A stretch of 64,000 nucleotides of DNA. It comes from Ignavibacteria bacterium. GTDB lineage: Bacteria > Bacteroidota > Ignavibacteria > UBA10030. The notes under the pieces were generated by a model that did no database searches, was not told the DNA's origin, and worked only from the letters and a program-made list of their open reading frames with translations. Position numbers and translations under genes: made by a program. The stretch lies in the NCBI GenBank assembly GCA_016873805.1, contig VGVZ01000016.1, positions 1-64,000 of the forward strand. The letters run 5' to 3'. How positions within the stretch are numbered: position 1 is the stretch's first letter; each line of letters starts with the position of its first letter. Positions 46,247 to 55,165 of this stretch are shown here, in pieces.

Positions 46247-47329
46247 TCAGAAACTGCGTTCCAATCCAAAAATATTGATTTTGCCGTTGATATGCTTCGT
46301 TTTGTCGATGATCTTCCCGCTCTGATCCATCACCGCAGGGTGACACGTCCAACAGCTTGTCAATCCTGCCGCGATATGGCCGGTCGGCGGCAGCCCGTGA
46401 CACGTGCCGCACGCGGCATCAGCGGCGCCACCGGTCCAGACCACCGACTTGTTCGCCCCCATCATCACACTGTCTGTGTAGACCAGCTGATACGGCGAGG
46501 ATGACCTTCGGAGACGCCAATTCCCATGACAGAACGTGTTGCTGCATGCGAGGGTCTGACTATTGAATGCGGGATTCGGCGTGACTGCGCTCGGCACTCT
46601 CGAGAGCGATCCGAACACAACTTCAGCGGGAAGATTTGAATCGATGTGACCTGTCGCGAGGAGTGTTGACGGGACCCTGTGGCATTCGGTGCAGAGGGTG
46701 ACTCCGCTGAAGGTCCCGCCGGTGAGATGCTTCTGATGCGCCCCCACTCCCCGATAGGAAGTGAGTGTCTCGCCCCGAACGCCTTTCGGAGGAGCAGCAG
46801 AAACGAGATCGTTGGCCGGAGCCGAAAAATCACCGTGGCATGTGTTACACGCCTCGGGAGATTTTGCCGCACCGTTGCGATCGACGTGACAACCTGATCC
46901 CATGCAGGAAACATCCACCCGACTTCCACCGGCATAGGTGGCACCATGACACGAACGACAATCTCCATACGGATATCCCTTGCTAGCGAGATATCCGGCA
47001 TGTCCCTTCGCAAACGGAGGAGTCACTTCGGCGAAGATTTCGTGGGGATATGAGAGATGGCAGGAATAGCACGAGACGTTGCTCACTCCCCCTTTGAAAG
47101 TCTTGGCATGACAGGGTGTGCAGTCGGCAAGCGTCCAGCTCTTCTTCTTCAAAAAGGTTCCATGGAAATCGGCAGAGCTTGAGGATTTCCAACCCGACGG
47201 GTGAATCTGAGTTGTCCCCTCAGTCGCCGTGGGGAGTTCTTGCTTGAGTTCACTGCACCCCGAAAGCAGGCTCAGAATCACGGTTCCTACGAGAACGGTT
47301 ATTCCAATATTCATTCTATGATTCTTCAT
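46247..47329 (-). CDS. Multihaem c-type cytochrome lipoprotein, about 9 haems
   Basis: A 360-residue protein with a lipoprotein signal (lipobox LSGC, Cys25). It has seven CxxCH sites and two CxxxxCH sites (CMGSGCH, CSNTFCH), each of the latter followed by a CxxCH; this CxxxxCH...CxxCH pairing is known from Geobacter cytochromes. Likely on the outer membrane. GAGG is six bases before ATG 47329. It is third in the barrel operon (13-base gap). Confidence 0.9.
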   Translation of the reverse strand: MKNHRMNIGITVLVGTVILSLLSGCSELKQELPTATEGTTQIHPSGWKSSSSADFHGTFLKKKSWTLADCTPCHAKTFKGGVSNVSCYSCHLSYPHEIFAEVTPPFAKGHAGYLASKGYPYGDCRSCHGATYAGGSRVDVSCMGSGCHVDRNGAAKSPEACNTCHGDFSAPANDLVSAAPPKGVRGETLTSYRGVGAHQKHLTGGTFSGVTLCTECHRVPSTLLATGHIDSNLPAEVVFGSLSRVPSAVTPNPAFNSQTLACSNTFCHGNWRLRRSSSPYQLVYTDSVMMGANKSVVWTGGAADAACGTCHGLPPTGHIAAGLTSCWTCHPAVMDQSGKIIDKTKHINGKINIFGLERSF

Positions 47330-47342
47330 GGAAGTCCTCACC

Positions 47343-48572
47343 TTACTTATGACAATAGCTGCAGAAACCGATTCCCTTGATCCCCTGAGGTCTGGCATTG
47401 GCATCGGTGTGGCAGATGTAACATGACGCACCCGGATCCGAATGCCATTCTCCCCGAACGGAGGACATGAATCCGCGCGCGTGAGTCTTCGCGTCGGTTC
47501 TCCTGATACCGTCGGCATCGGTGTGACAAGTCACGCAGGTGGGATCCGCTCCTTGTGCATCGTGGCATGCCGCGCATGTCTCGATGTCACGCCGCGCCAA
47601 CTCCGCGTGCAACCCGCCTCCCGATCCAGCACCGATCGTCTTGAAGCGGGGTTGCTGATGCGAATCCGGCTTGAACTTCAATTGATTGACATGACCCCCT
47701 GCTGCATGACACTCCGAGCAGAACTCGCGGGTACTGTGGCACGTTGCGCAGTTTGAGGCCTTTGCCTTCACCGCAATGCCGTGTGTGAAGCGGAAATTCA
47801 AATCGTGAACTTTTGTCAGCGCTGAGGTCTGACCCCTGTCGATGCCGAACAGGCGCGGGGAGATAGGTGTCGACAGGTCGCGCCCGGAGGCCACAGTGGC
47901 AAGCAATCCGGCTGCTGCGTGGCAATCCTGACAGGCGTCGTGCGTGTGGCACCCTGCACAACTCCGATCATCGAGCCGGACGATCCGCTTGTGTTCCCGA
48001 AGAAAGTTGGTACGATTATGGGCCACCGGTCGAAGAGCCGCAAGATCCGTATGGCAGGACTCGCACTGATTCGATGCCTTTGCCGCATCATGACAAGTGT
48101 TACACGTTTCCATCGGTGGAAGAGTAGATGGACCAGCATAGTCCATCTTGTCGAGTCCTTTGTGGCAACTTTCGCACGAAACGTCCTGCTCTTTGAGGTG
48201 CTGTTCATGCGAAAAGATAATTGTGCGAGGAGCTGTCGTGAGTGCAAGGTAGTCGGAAGGATCTTCGCTCGTGTGACAATACGTGCAGTTCGAATCAAGC
48301 TGTTCTTCATGGCACGACTGGCAGTTCGCTTTCTTGCTCAGCAGATTGTCGGACGATAGTCGGCTGGTCGCCGCCGCATCGTGACAATCGGCACATCCCA
48401 CACCGACCGTGTTGATATGGAACTGATGGGAGAACTTGATGATCTTGTTCCGCTCCCACTCCCCGACCGTCTCACGGGAGGTCAGCAGGACCGAAGAACC
48501 CACGATGAGCATTGGCAAGAGGGCGATCAGGAGATATGAGTATCGGGCAGTCAATCGAGTGATAGTGTGCAT
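47343..48572 (-). CDS. 14-haem c-type cytochrome
   Basis: A 409-residue protein with 14 CxxCH motifs over its whole length and an N-terminal hydrophobic segment (about 11-30) that is either a signal peptide or a membrane anchor. Axial His are plentiful (FSHQFH, FSHEQH, FTHG). It starts seven bases after the barrel gene. The arrangement suggests it transfers electrons to or through the barrel. Confidence 0.9.
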   Translation of the reverse strand: MHTITRLTARYSYLLIALLPMLIVGSSVLLTSRETVGEWERNKIIKFSHQFHINTVGVGCADCHDAAATSRLSSDNLLSKKANCQSCHEEQLDSNCTYCHTSEDPSDYLALTTAPRTIIFSHEQHLKEQDVSCESCHKGLDKMDYAGPSTLPPMETCNTCHDAAKASNQCESCHTDLAALRPVAHNRTNFLREHKRIVRLDDRSCAGCHTHDACQDCHAAAGLLATVASGRDLSTPISPRLFGIDRGQTSALTKVHDLNFRFTHGIAVKAKASNCATCHSTREFCSECHAAGGHVNQLKFKPDSHQQPRFKTIGAGSGGGLHAELARRDIETCAACHDAQGADPTCVTCHTDADGIRRTDAKTHARGFMSSVRGEWHSDPGASCYICHTDANARPQGIKGIGFCSYCHK

Positions 48573-48579
48573 GACAATC

Positions 48580-49869
48580 TCAAAAGATGGTGAGATGTTC
48601 GCTGATGAAGAAGCTTCCCCTCAGCATAAGCCGCATGTCGTCCTGATAGATCTTGTTGTTGACCCATTGAATCTGACCGTCGAACGAGAGTGATTGCATC
48701 GGGCGAAACACAATTCCTCCCCCGATCGCAAGCGTCCCGTCCAGGTCTTTTGCGAACTCGCTGAGTTTGTACTCCGCATAGCTGGCCATGATGGTGGGAG
48801 TGAGCATTCCCGAGCAGAATGGGTACGAGGCATGAAGCGACGCCGCGCTCAACTCTCCGCCGTAGGTCGCATTCCGCGTCATGCTCACGCCGACATAGGA
48901 TCCTTGAATTCCCGCAGTGATTCGCTGAGTCGTTTCGCCGCCGTACGACACCGTGCCGAATCTTGCGAACGTGTGCCAGCCGCGGAAGGGTTCATACTCC
49001 AATCCGGCTTCCAGTTCTGTGAGCGTGTTGTAGGCAAAAACCGAAAAGAATGAATTGTAGGATAACCGCGGCTCCCGTCGCAGATATTCTCCCGTCACAG
49101 CAAACCGGTCCATGAGTTGGAAACGCGCGAAGACTTCACCCCGCGCCATCCGCTCGAAGTCAAGATCATAGTCGTAGCGTCCATAGATCGTCGTCCTGCC
49201 ATCGACCACCAGATTGACATCGACACCCAGATACTGTTCGGAGGAGGCGCCTGGTTTGATTTCGACGAGGTAGGGATTGAACAGCGAGTCGCGACGGAAC
49301 GCTTTGTACGCCGACGGCTTGATGGTCCGATTCAGATAGCTGACCGCGATCTGAGCGTTTTCGGCGGGGAGAAATTGTATCTGTCCGCCGTACATCATGT
49401 TGTCCGACGCTTCCTTGATCAGTTCGAGTTTGTATCCCGCTGGAACGAGAGAACCTCCGTAGGCGTTGAGCCGGATTCTCGAATCGAACAGCTTGACTCC
49501 GGTCTTCACTCCGTCAATCGCTCCGACTCCCACGCCGGCGTAGACTGCCTGACGACCGACATGCAAATCACCAACCCCTCCGATATTCTTCCACTGCAGG
49601 TTGAGATGACAGAACTTCAGTTGCGGGTCGTTCTTGAACGGTCCGTCAAAATCATTGAACGCTTGCATGTACGAGTTGAAGGCAAGCGACGAACCTGCAA
49701 GTGAAAGCTGGACGGTTTGGAAACCGTAGAGGTGGCTCGAGGAGGTTCCAATCGTATCCTGCCGCTCCCACGCATAGGCTGAAGTCACAAATCGCGCTTG
49801 GAGCCGCTGTGCGATTGCCGCCTCCGAGCAGAGAGCGAGCAACGCAAGGAGAAGGAATGCTTGTCTCAT
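48580..49869 (-). CDS. Outer-membrane beta-barrel protein, porin-cytochrome type
   Basis: A 429-residue protein with signal peptide (1-20, ending AIAQ) and many alternating amphipathic strands (for example TTIYGRYDYDL, FARFQLMDRFAVTG) and a terminal Phe (HLTIF), as in barrels that insert by the BAM complex. No known porin family is obvious. Its operon with two multihaem cytochromes points to the OmbB/MtrB role of sheathing an outer-membrane cytochrome. ATG 49869 is chosen for the signal peptide. Confidence 0.8.
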   Translation of the reverse strand: MRQAFLLLALLALCSEAAIAQRLQARFVTSAYAWERQDTIGTSSSHLYGFQTVQLSLAGSSLAFNSYMQAFNDFDGPFKNDPQLKFCHLNLQWKNIGGVGDLHVGRQAVYAGVGVGAIDGVKTGVKLFDSRIRLNAYGGSLVPAGYKLELIKEASDNMMYGGQIQFLPAENAQIAVSYLNRTIKPSAYKAFRRDSLFNPYLVEIKPGASSEQYLGVDVNLVVDGRTTIYGRYDYDLDFERMARGEVFARFQLMDRFAVTGEYLRREPRLSYNSFFSVFAYNTLTELEAGLEYEPFRGWHTFARFGTVSYGGETTQRITAGIQGSYVGVSMTRNATYGGELSAASLHASYPFCSGMLTPTIMASYAEYKLSEFAKDLDGTLAIGGGIVFRPMQSLSFDGQIQWVNNKIYQDDMRLMLRGSFFISEHLTIF

Positions 49870-50045
49870 GGTTGTCCATTCATAGTGACAGATTGCCCGC
49901 CGATGGGTCAAGTTTCGTACCACAAACCGCTATCGATCGGGCCGCCGAAATTGGTCCATTTCAACATCGGAAGCAATGCCCACGCGGCCGTTTATCACAC
50001 GTGGGAACCGCATCCGAGGGCGTTTGCACAAGTGAGAATGCAAGG

Positions 50046-52622
50046 TCATGCCTCTGTCCGTTGCGGCCAAAGAATCAATCCTTCCTTTCGCGGCTCATCG
50101 AGGTCGGCATGTCGTGGGAGTACACGAACGCTGAATCCGTGTCTTCCGCTGGTCGTCATTGGGAGCGTGCACGTGAATTCACCCATCTCCCCCTGCGGAG
50201 ATCCGCTGAAGGTCAACGGCGTAATCTCTTGATTCACGATGTCCCCTTTTGCGTCAAGGATACCGTGCACGAGTTCAACGGCAAGGTCATCGGCGCCGAG
50301 TTGACCCATTCGAAGTTTCACCCGCACGACAAGGTCTTCACCGACCCGGAGTCCGTCCTTTGTTTCCGTTTTGACATCAACGATCCTGAGATCTCCCCAC
50401 TTCTGGTGAATGCGCTTCTTCCATTCCGCCAGTTGTTTGGCTCGCTTCATTTGATCCGAAGACATCAGGCCGAAACGCTCGGCCGACGGCAAGTAGAACG
50501 CTTCCGTATATTCTCTCACCATTCTGTTGGTGTTGAAGACCGGGCAGATCGATCTCATCGATGTTTTCATCTTGGAAATCCAACCGCGCGGCAATCCGTC
50601 AGCGCCTCGGTCGTAGAACAACGGAACGACATCTTTCTCGAGAAGATCATAGAACGCATTGGCCTCAACCTCATCTTGGTACGCTTCTTCGTCGTATTCT
50701 TCTCCCTTTCCGATCGCCCAGCCGGTGTGCACGTTATACGCCTCCACCCACCATCCATCGAGGATACTCAGGTTCAGCGCTCCGTTGAAGGCCGCCTTCA
50801 TGCCGCTCGTCCCGCTCGCCTCCAGTGGCCTTCGCGGTGTGTTGAGCCAGACATCAACGCCCTGGACCATGTACCTCGCCACAACCATGTCGTAGTCTTC
50901 CAGAAAGACCATGCGTCGCCGGATTTCCGGATTCCGTTCGAAGTGAACAATCTGACGGATCAGTTCTTTGCCTGCGTTGTCGCGAGGATGCGCCTTGCCG
51001 GCAAAAATGATCTGTACGGGACGATCCTTGTTGGTGAGAATCCTGAGCAGTCGTTCCGGATCCCGGAGCATCAATGTCGCCCGTTTGTACGTCGCAAATC
51101 GCCTCCCGAACCCGATCGTGAGTGCTTCGGAATCGAGAATCTCTCTCGCCTGTTTGACCTCTGAGGGGGGTGCACCGCGCGCCACCAATTGCTCATGGAG
51201 ACGATGTCGGGCGTACGCCACCAGTCGCTCTCTCCGTCGCTCATGCGTCCGCCACAATTCCTCGTCGGGAATATGATGCACTCTTCCCCACGTGGCGTAG
51301 TCTCCCGGGTCTTCAATCCATCGCGGCCCAAGGTATCGGTCGAACAAGCCAACCATATCCCGACTGATCCACGACGGTCCGTGCGTTCCATTCGTAATCG
51401 AGGTGATGGGGACTTCATTGGTCGGGATCCCGGGCCAGACATCCCTCCACATGCCTCTCGACACTGTCGCGTGGAGTTTACTCACGCCGTTGCTGTGTCC
51501 GGACATTTTCAGCGCCAGGATCGTCATGCAGAAGTGCTCGGTTTCGTCCTCCGGATTTCTCCGGCCGAGACCGAGGAAATCTTTCCGGGAAAGTCCGAGC
51601 AGTTTGTAAAGCGAACTGAAGTATTTCTCCATCAGCTCGGGGGGAAAATAGTCGTTCCCCGCAGGCACCGGTGTATGCGTGGTGAACACCGTACCCGCCG
51701 AAATGATCTCCCGTGCTTCGGCAAACGAAAGCTTGTGCTGGCTCATGAGATCACGGGCACGCTCCAGGACGAGGAACGCCGAGTGACCTTCATTCAGATG
51801 ATACACGGGGGGCGAAATCCCCAGCGCCTTCAACGCTCTGTATCCGCCGATTCCGAGGAGAGTCTCCTGCATAATCCGCATCTCTCCATCGCCGCCATAG
51901 AGCTGATCGGTGATGTTCTGATCATCTTTCGAGTTCTCCGGGATATTCGTATCGAGGAGGAAAAGGCGGATGCGGCCGACGCGAACTCCCCACACTTGGG
52001 CCGTCACTTTTCTTCCAGGGAGGTCGACCTGTATCTTGACCGGAGCTCCTTTGTGATCCCGTTCGAGTGTCAGGGGCATCACAAAGAAATCATTCTCGGG
52101 ATATCGTTCCTGCTGCCAACCGTCGGCATTCAGATACTGCCGGAAGTACCCTTGTTGATACAAGAGTCCGACTCCTACGAGGGGGATCCCCAGGTCGCTC
52201 GCCGACTTCAAATGATCGCCGGAGAGCACTCCCAAACCGCCTGAGTAGTTGGGGATGCACTCGGTCAGCCCAAACTCTGCCGAGCAATATGCAACGAGGG
52301 GTGATGCTTCGATCGAATGGTTCTTGGCGTACCACGTTTTCGCGTTGTCGACATAGTCCTTGAATCGTTCCCATGCCCGCTCCAGTTGAGCGAGGAAGGC
52401 ATCGTCACGTGCCAACGTATTCAGGCGTTCCTGCTTGATCATGCCGAGCATCCGAACCGGATTGTGACGGGTTTCCTCCCAGAGGTCCAGATCGAGCCGC
52501 ATGAAGAGAGCAATCAGTTCAACATCCCATACCCATACGAGGTTGTATGCAATTTCCCGGAGTCGTTCGAGCTCGGGGGGAAGGGCGGGGTCGACTTTGA
52601 AGGTGAAAATGGGGCGTGTCAT
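50046..52622 (-). CDS. glgP: Alpha-glucan (glycogen) phosphorylase
   Basis: An 858-residue GT35 enzyme that releases glucose-1-phosphate from alpha-1,4-glucan. The bacterial N-terminal extension (about 12-130, with YNLVWVWD) precedes the catalytic domain; the PLP-binding Lys is in EASGTSGMKAAFNG. Several motifs such as HLNEGHSAF and FTTHTPVPAGND are conserved. A C-terminal beta domain follows (about 770-855). Regulatory phosphorylation sites of eukaryotic enzymes are not expected. Confidence 0.95.
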   Translation of the reverse strand: MTRPIFTFKVDPALPPELERLREIAYNLVWVWDVELIALFMRLDLDLWEETRHNPVRMLGMIKQERLNTLARDDAFLAQLERAWERFKDYVDNAKTWYAKNHSIEASPLVAYCSAEFGLTECIPNYSGGLGVLSGDHLKSASDLGIPLVGVGLLYQQGYFRQYLNADGWQQERYPENDFFVMPLTLERDHKGAPVKIQVDLPGRKVTAQVWGVRVGRIRLFLLDTNIPENSKDDQNITDQLYGGDGEMRIMQETLLGIGGYRALKALGISPPVYHLNEGHSAFLVLERARDLMSQHKLSFAEAREIISAGTVFTTHTPVPAGNDYFPPELMEKYFSSLYKLLGLSRKDFLGLGRRNPEDETEHFCMTILALKMSGHSNGVSKLHATVSRGMWRDVWPGIPTNEVPITSITNGTHGPSWISRDMVGLFDRYLGPRWIEDPGDYATWGRVHHIPDEELWRTHERRRERLVAYARHRLHEQLVARGAPPSEVKQAREILDSEALTIGFGRRFATYKRATLMLRDPERLLRILTNKDRPVQIIFAGKAHPRDNAGKELIRQIVHFERNPEIRRRMVFLEDYDMVVARYMVQGVDVWLNTPRRPLEASGTSGMKAAFNGALNLSILDGWWVEAYNVHTGWAIGKGEEYDEEAYQDEVEANAFYDLLEKDVVPLFYDRGADGLPRGWISKMKTSMRSICPVFNTNRMVREYTEAFYLPSAERFGLMSSDQMKRAKQLAEWKKRIHQKWGDLRIVDVKTETKDGLRVGEDLVVRVKLRMGQLGADDLAVELVHGILDAKGDIVNQEITPLTFSGSPQGEMGEFTCTLPMTTSGRHGFSVRVLPRHADLDEPRKEGLILWPQRTEA

Positions 52623-52700
52623 AATGGCTCCCGATCTCCTCTCCGCTGTTCTGCGCGGGTGAGGAGGATGTGTAGATAATCCTGATTAAGATCTCAGACA

Positions 52701-52742
52701 AAAAGAAAAGTGACAGAGGATTGCTGCATCCTCTGTCACTTC
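52701..52742 (-). terminator. Intrinsic terminator after citrate synthase
   Basis: A 13-bp perfect stem (52709-52721 with 52730-52742) with an A-rich flank on the plus strand, that is TTTTCTTTTT after the stem on the minus strand. It lies about 70 bases beyond the gltA stop. Confidence 0.88.
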
Positions 52743-52810
52743 GCTATTGTTCATGTCGCACGATGTGGCTCGTGATCGACATCCGTTCTCTCCGGTCTTC
52801 GCTCACCGGT

Positions 52811-54103
52811 CTATTTCGGCACGTCCCGCTTGCTGTAACCGAGGAAGATCTGGCGAGGACGGGCGATCTTTTGTTCCTGATCCGTAAGCATCTCCTGCCA
52901 CTGGGCCAGCCACCCCGACATACGGGGGATTGCGAAGAGGACAGGGAACATATCGGTCGGGAAATTCATCGCCTTGTAGATGAGGCCCGAATAGAAGTCG
53001 ACGTTCGGATAGAGCTTCCGTTTGACGAAATAGTCATCCTCGAGCGCAATCCGTTCGAGTTCCAGTGCGATTTCCAGTTTCGGATCCTTTTTGGTCACGG
53101 AAAACACCTCGTCGGCCATCTTCTTAATGATTTTGGCGCGCGGGTCATAGTTCTTGTAGACCCGGTGGCCGAATCCCATCAAGCGACCGTGTCCCTCCTT
53201 GCAGGACTTGACAAACTCAGGCACTTTGTCCTTCGTCCCGATTTCATCGAGCATGCGAAGCACCTGTTCGTTTGCGCCCCCATGCAACGGTCCATAGAGA
53301 GCGGCCGCCGCACCGGCAGAGGAACAGTACGGATCCGAATGTGAACTGCCGATGGAACGCATGGTGTTCGCGCTGCAGTTTTGCTCATGGTCGGCGTGCA
53401 GAGTGAACAGGACGTCCAGCGCCCGGGAGAGAATTGGATTCGGCTTGTACTGTTTCTCCCCCACTTTGAACATCATGCTGAGGAAATTCTCGGTGTAGTT
53501 CAGATCATTGTCCGGGTAGATATACGGCATTCCCAAACTGTGTCGGTACGCGAATGCGGCAATGGTCGGTACCTTCCCGATCAGTCGCCAGATCTGTCGC
53601 TGCCGCATTTCCGGATCAAGAACTTTCTTGGAATCGGGATAGAACGTGGAGAGCGCGGCGAGCGTGCTCACGAAGATGCCCATGGGGTGAGCATCGTAGC
53701 GGAATCCTTCCATGAGCTGCTTGACGTTCTCATGGACAAACGTGTGGTTCTTGATGTTGAGCGTCCAGTCTTCCAGTTCTTTCTTGGTGGGAAGCTCTCC
53801 ATTGAGAACCAGATACGCCACTTCAAGGTACGTTCTTGTCTCTGCGAGTTGTTCGATGGGATACCCGCGATAGTGCAGGATTCCCCTCTCCCCATCGATG
53901 AACGTGATCCTGCTGATGCATGATGCGGTATTCATGAATGCAGGATCGTACGACATCATACCGAAATCGTCTTCCTTCACCTTAATCTGTCTCAGATCGC
54001 TTGCGCGGATGGTGTCGTGTTGGATGGGGATCTGGTATTCCTTGTTCGTACGGGTGTCGGTAATCTTCAGCATGCCTTCGACATCCGGAGTCGTCTTCTC
54101 CAT
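52811..54103 (-). CDS. gltA: Citrate synthase
   Basis: A 430-residue TCA-cycle enzyme. The catalytic residues are in LHADHEQNCS (His), GPLHGGANEQVL (His) and VDFYSGLIYKAM (Asp). The N-terminal beta strand domain (about 1-60) is typical of the hexameric, Gram-negative type. A strong AAGGAGGTG precedes the start. Confidence 0.96.
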   Translation of the reverse strand: MEKTTPDVEGMLKITDTRTNKEYQIPIQHDTIRASDLRQIKVKEDDFGMMSYDPAFMNTASCISRITFIDGERGILHYRGYPIEQLAETRTYLEVAYLVLNGELPTKKELEDWTLNIKNHTFVHENVKQLMEGFRYDAHPMGIFVSTLAALSTFYPDSKKVLDPEMRQRQIWRLIGKVPTIAAFAYRHSLGMPYIYPDNDLNYTENFLSMMFKVGEKQYKPNPILSRALDVLFTLHADHEQNCSANTMRSIGSSHSDPYCSSAGAAAALYGPLHGGANEQVLRMLDEIGTKDKVPEFVKSCKEGHGRLMGFGHRVYKNYDPRAKIIKKMADEVFSVTKKDPKLEIALELERIALEDDYFVKRKLYPNVDFYSGLIYKAMNFPTDMFPVLFAIPRMSGWLAQWQEMLTDQEQKIARPRQIFLGYSKRDVPK

Positions 54104-54264
54104 TGCACACCTCCTTGGATTTCGCTGATTAAGAGTTAGTGTTCACAGCGTGATGTGCACTACGGTTGACTCATCGGCATTCGAGTGGTGGGAGCAGCAC
54201 GTGGAACGACATCTTCATCACTTTCGCCCCGTGATCGTTCCGAATGATTCGGCCGCGAGGTCAG

Positions 54265-54290
54265 CAGCGGCGCCGTAGAACTACGACGCC
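54265..54290. terminator. Hairpin between the tetrahaem gene and citrate synthase
   Basis: GCGGCG...CGCCGC with an inner CGTAG/CTACG, one mismatch; no T-tract follows on either strand. It lies 32 bases beyond the tetrahaem gene stop and may stabilise that 3' end. Confidence 0.4.
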
Positions 54291-54321
54291 GCGATTGAGT
54301 CTACACTCAGCCTTGTCCGAT

Positions 54322-54870
54322 TTATCCTTTGGGTACGGGGTGTCTGATCTTCCCTAGTGCCTCTTCAAAATTGAATCCTTTGTACGTCGGGCTCTTCTCA
54401 TTGTGGCAGGTTACACAAGATGCCTTGACCGCCGCCGCATCTTTGAACTCCCGCATTCCGGCCGCAACTGCCTTTGCCTTGTCCTTCATGATGAGAATTG
54501 TCTTGTAGGCAGATCCCGCATTGTGACAGTCTTCGCACTGCACGCCATCCTTGAGATCGAAGGATTTGTCGAGAAGCTTCGCGTCTACCTTGTAGGCTGG
54601 CGCATGACAATCGAGACACTCCGCCGCTTCGACAGCCGGCTTTGTCAACCCCTTCGCCTTCGCGATCTCTGCGGCTTTCGGTGTGTTCAGTGTCTTGTAC
54701 GCTTTCGCATGATCGCTTTTTTGCCAGATGTCGAGCTGCTTCCCTTGCTTGTCAGTCTTGTGACACATCGAACACATCTTGACGCCAATATATTTGTTTT
54801 GCGCCTGAACAGTAAACGCCGCGATGAGCAGAACAACAATAAGAACCAAGAATAGTCTCATGTTTCGCAT
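54322..54870 (-). CDS. Tetrahaem periplasmic cytochrome c (c554-like)
   Basis: A 182-residue protein with signal peptide (about 1-24, ending VQAQ) and four CxxCH sites (CSMCH, CLDCH, CEDCH, CVTCH). The C-terminal half KASCVTCHNEKSPTYKGFNFE and the haem spacing resemble the cytochrome c554 family. Probably a soluble carrier between the membrane cluster and other acceptors. AAGGAGG precedes the start. The 295 bases upstream, to the 11-haem gene, contain no recognised gene, so it may have its own promoter. Confidence 0.9.
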   Translation of the reverse strand: MRNMRLFLVLIVVLLIAAFTVQAQNKYIGVKMCSMCHKTDKQGKQLDIWQKSDHAKAYKTLNTPKAAEIAKAKGLTKPAVEAAECLDCHAPAYKVDAKLLDKSFDLKDGVQCEDCHNAGSAYKTILIMKDKAKAVAAGMREFKDAAAVKASCVTCHNEKSPTYKGFNFEEALGKIRHPVPKG

Positions 54871-55165
54871 TCGGATCCTCCTTGATTGGCGAGGTTGAAC
54901 GGTGGCTGTGGTTTGGTGAGCGGACATTCATGAAGCGACGGTCGGAGAGCGTTTGTCTGTTCATGTTTGACTCGGCAGGCATCGCGCGTTGTCAACCGTG
55001 AGAGTGACCGTGCAGTAACCGCTTCTCTCGATGAGCATACTCATAAAATCGGAAATATCCAAGTCCGTTACGCTTGGAGTCCCGAACGGTTAAAGTCTTC
55101 TCCAACAGCATTCCAATTCTTGGGAATGACCCTCATGAAAGCAGTCGAGCAATCCCATTCGATGG

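Noticed and set aside
49701-51164. 487-residue plus-strand frame opposite glgP
   Set aside because: Overlaps the barrel start region and the glgP catalytic domain; no recognisable motif.
52623-52700. glgP promoter with TTGTCT and TATCTA
   Set aside because: Spacing is right, but the -10 matches poorly, so it was not listed.
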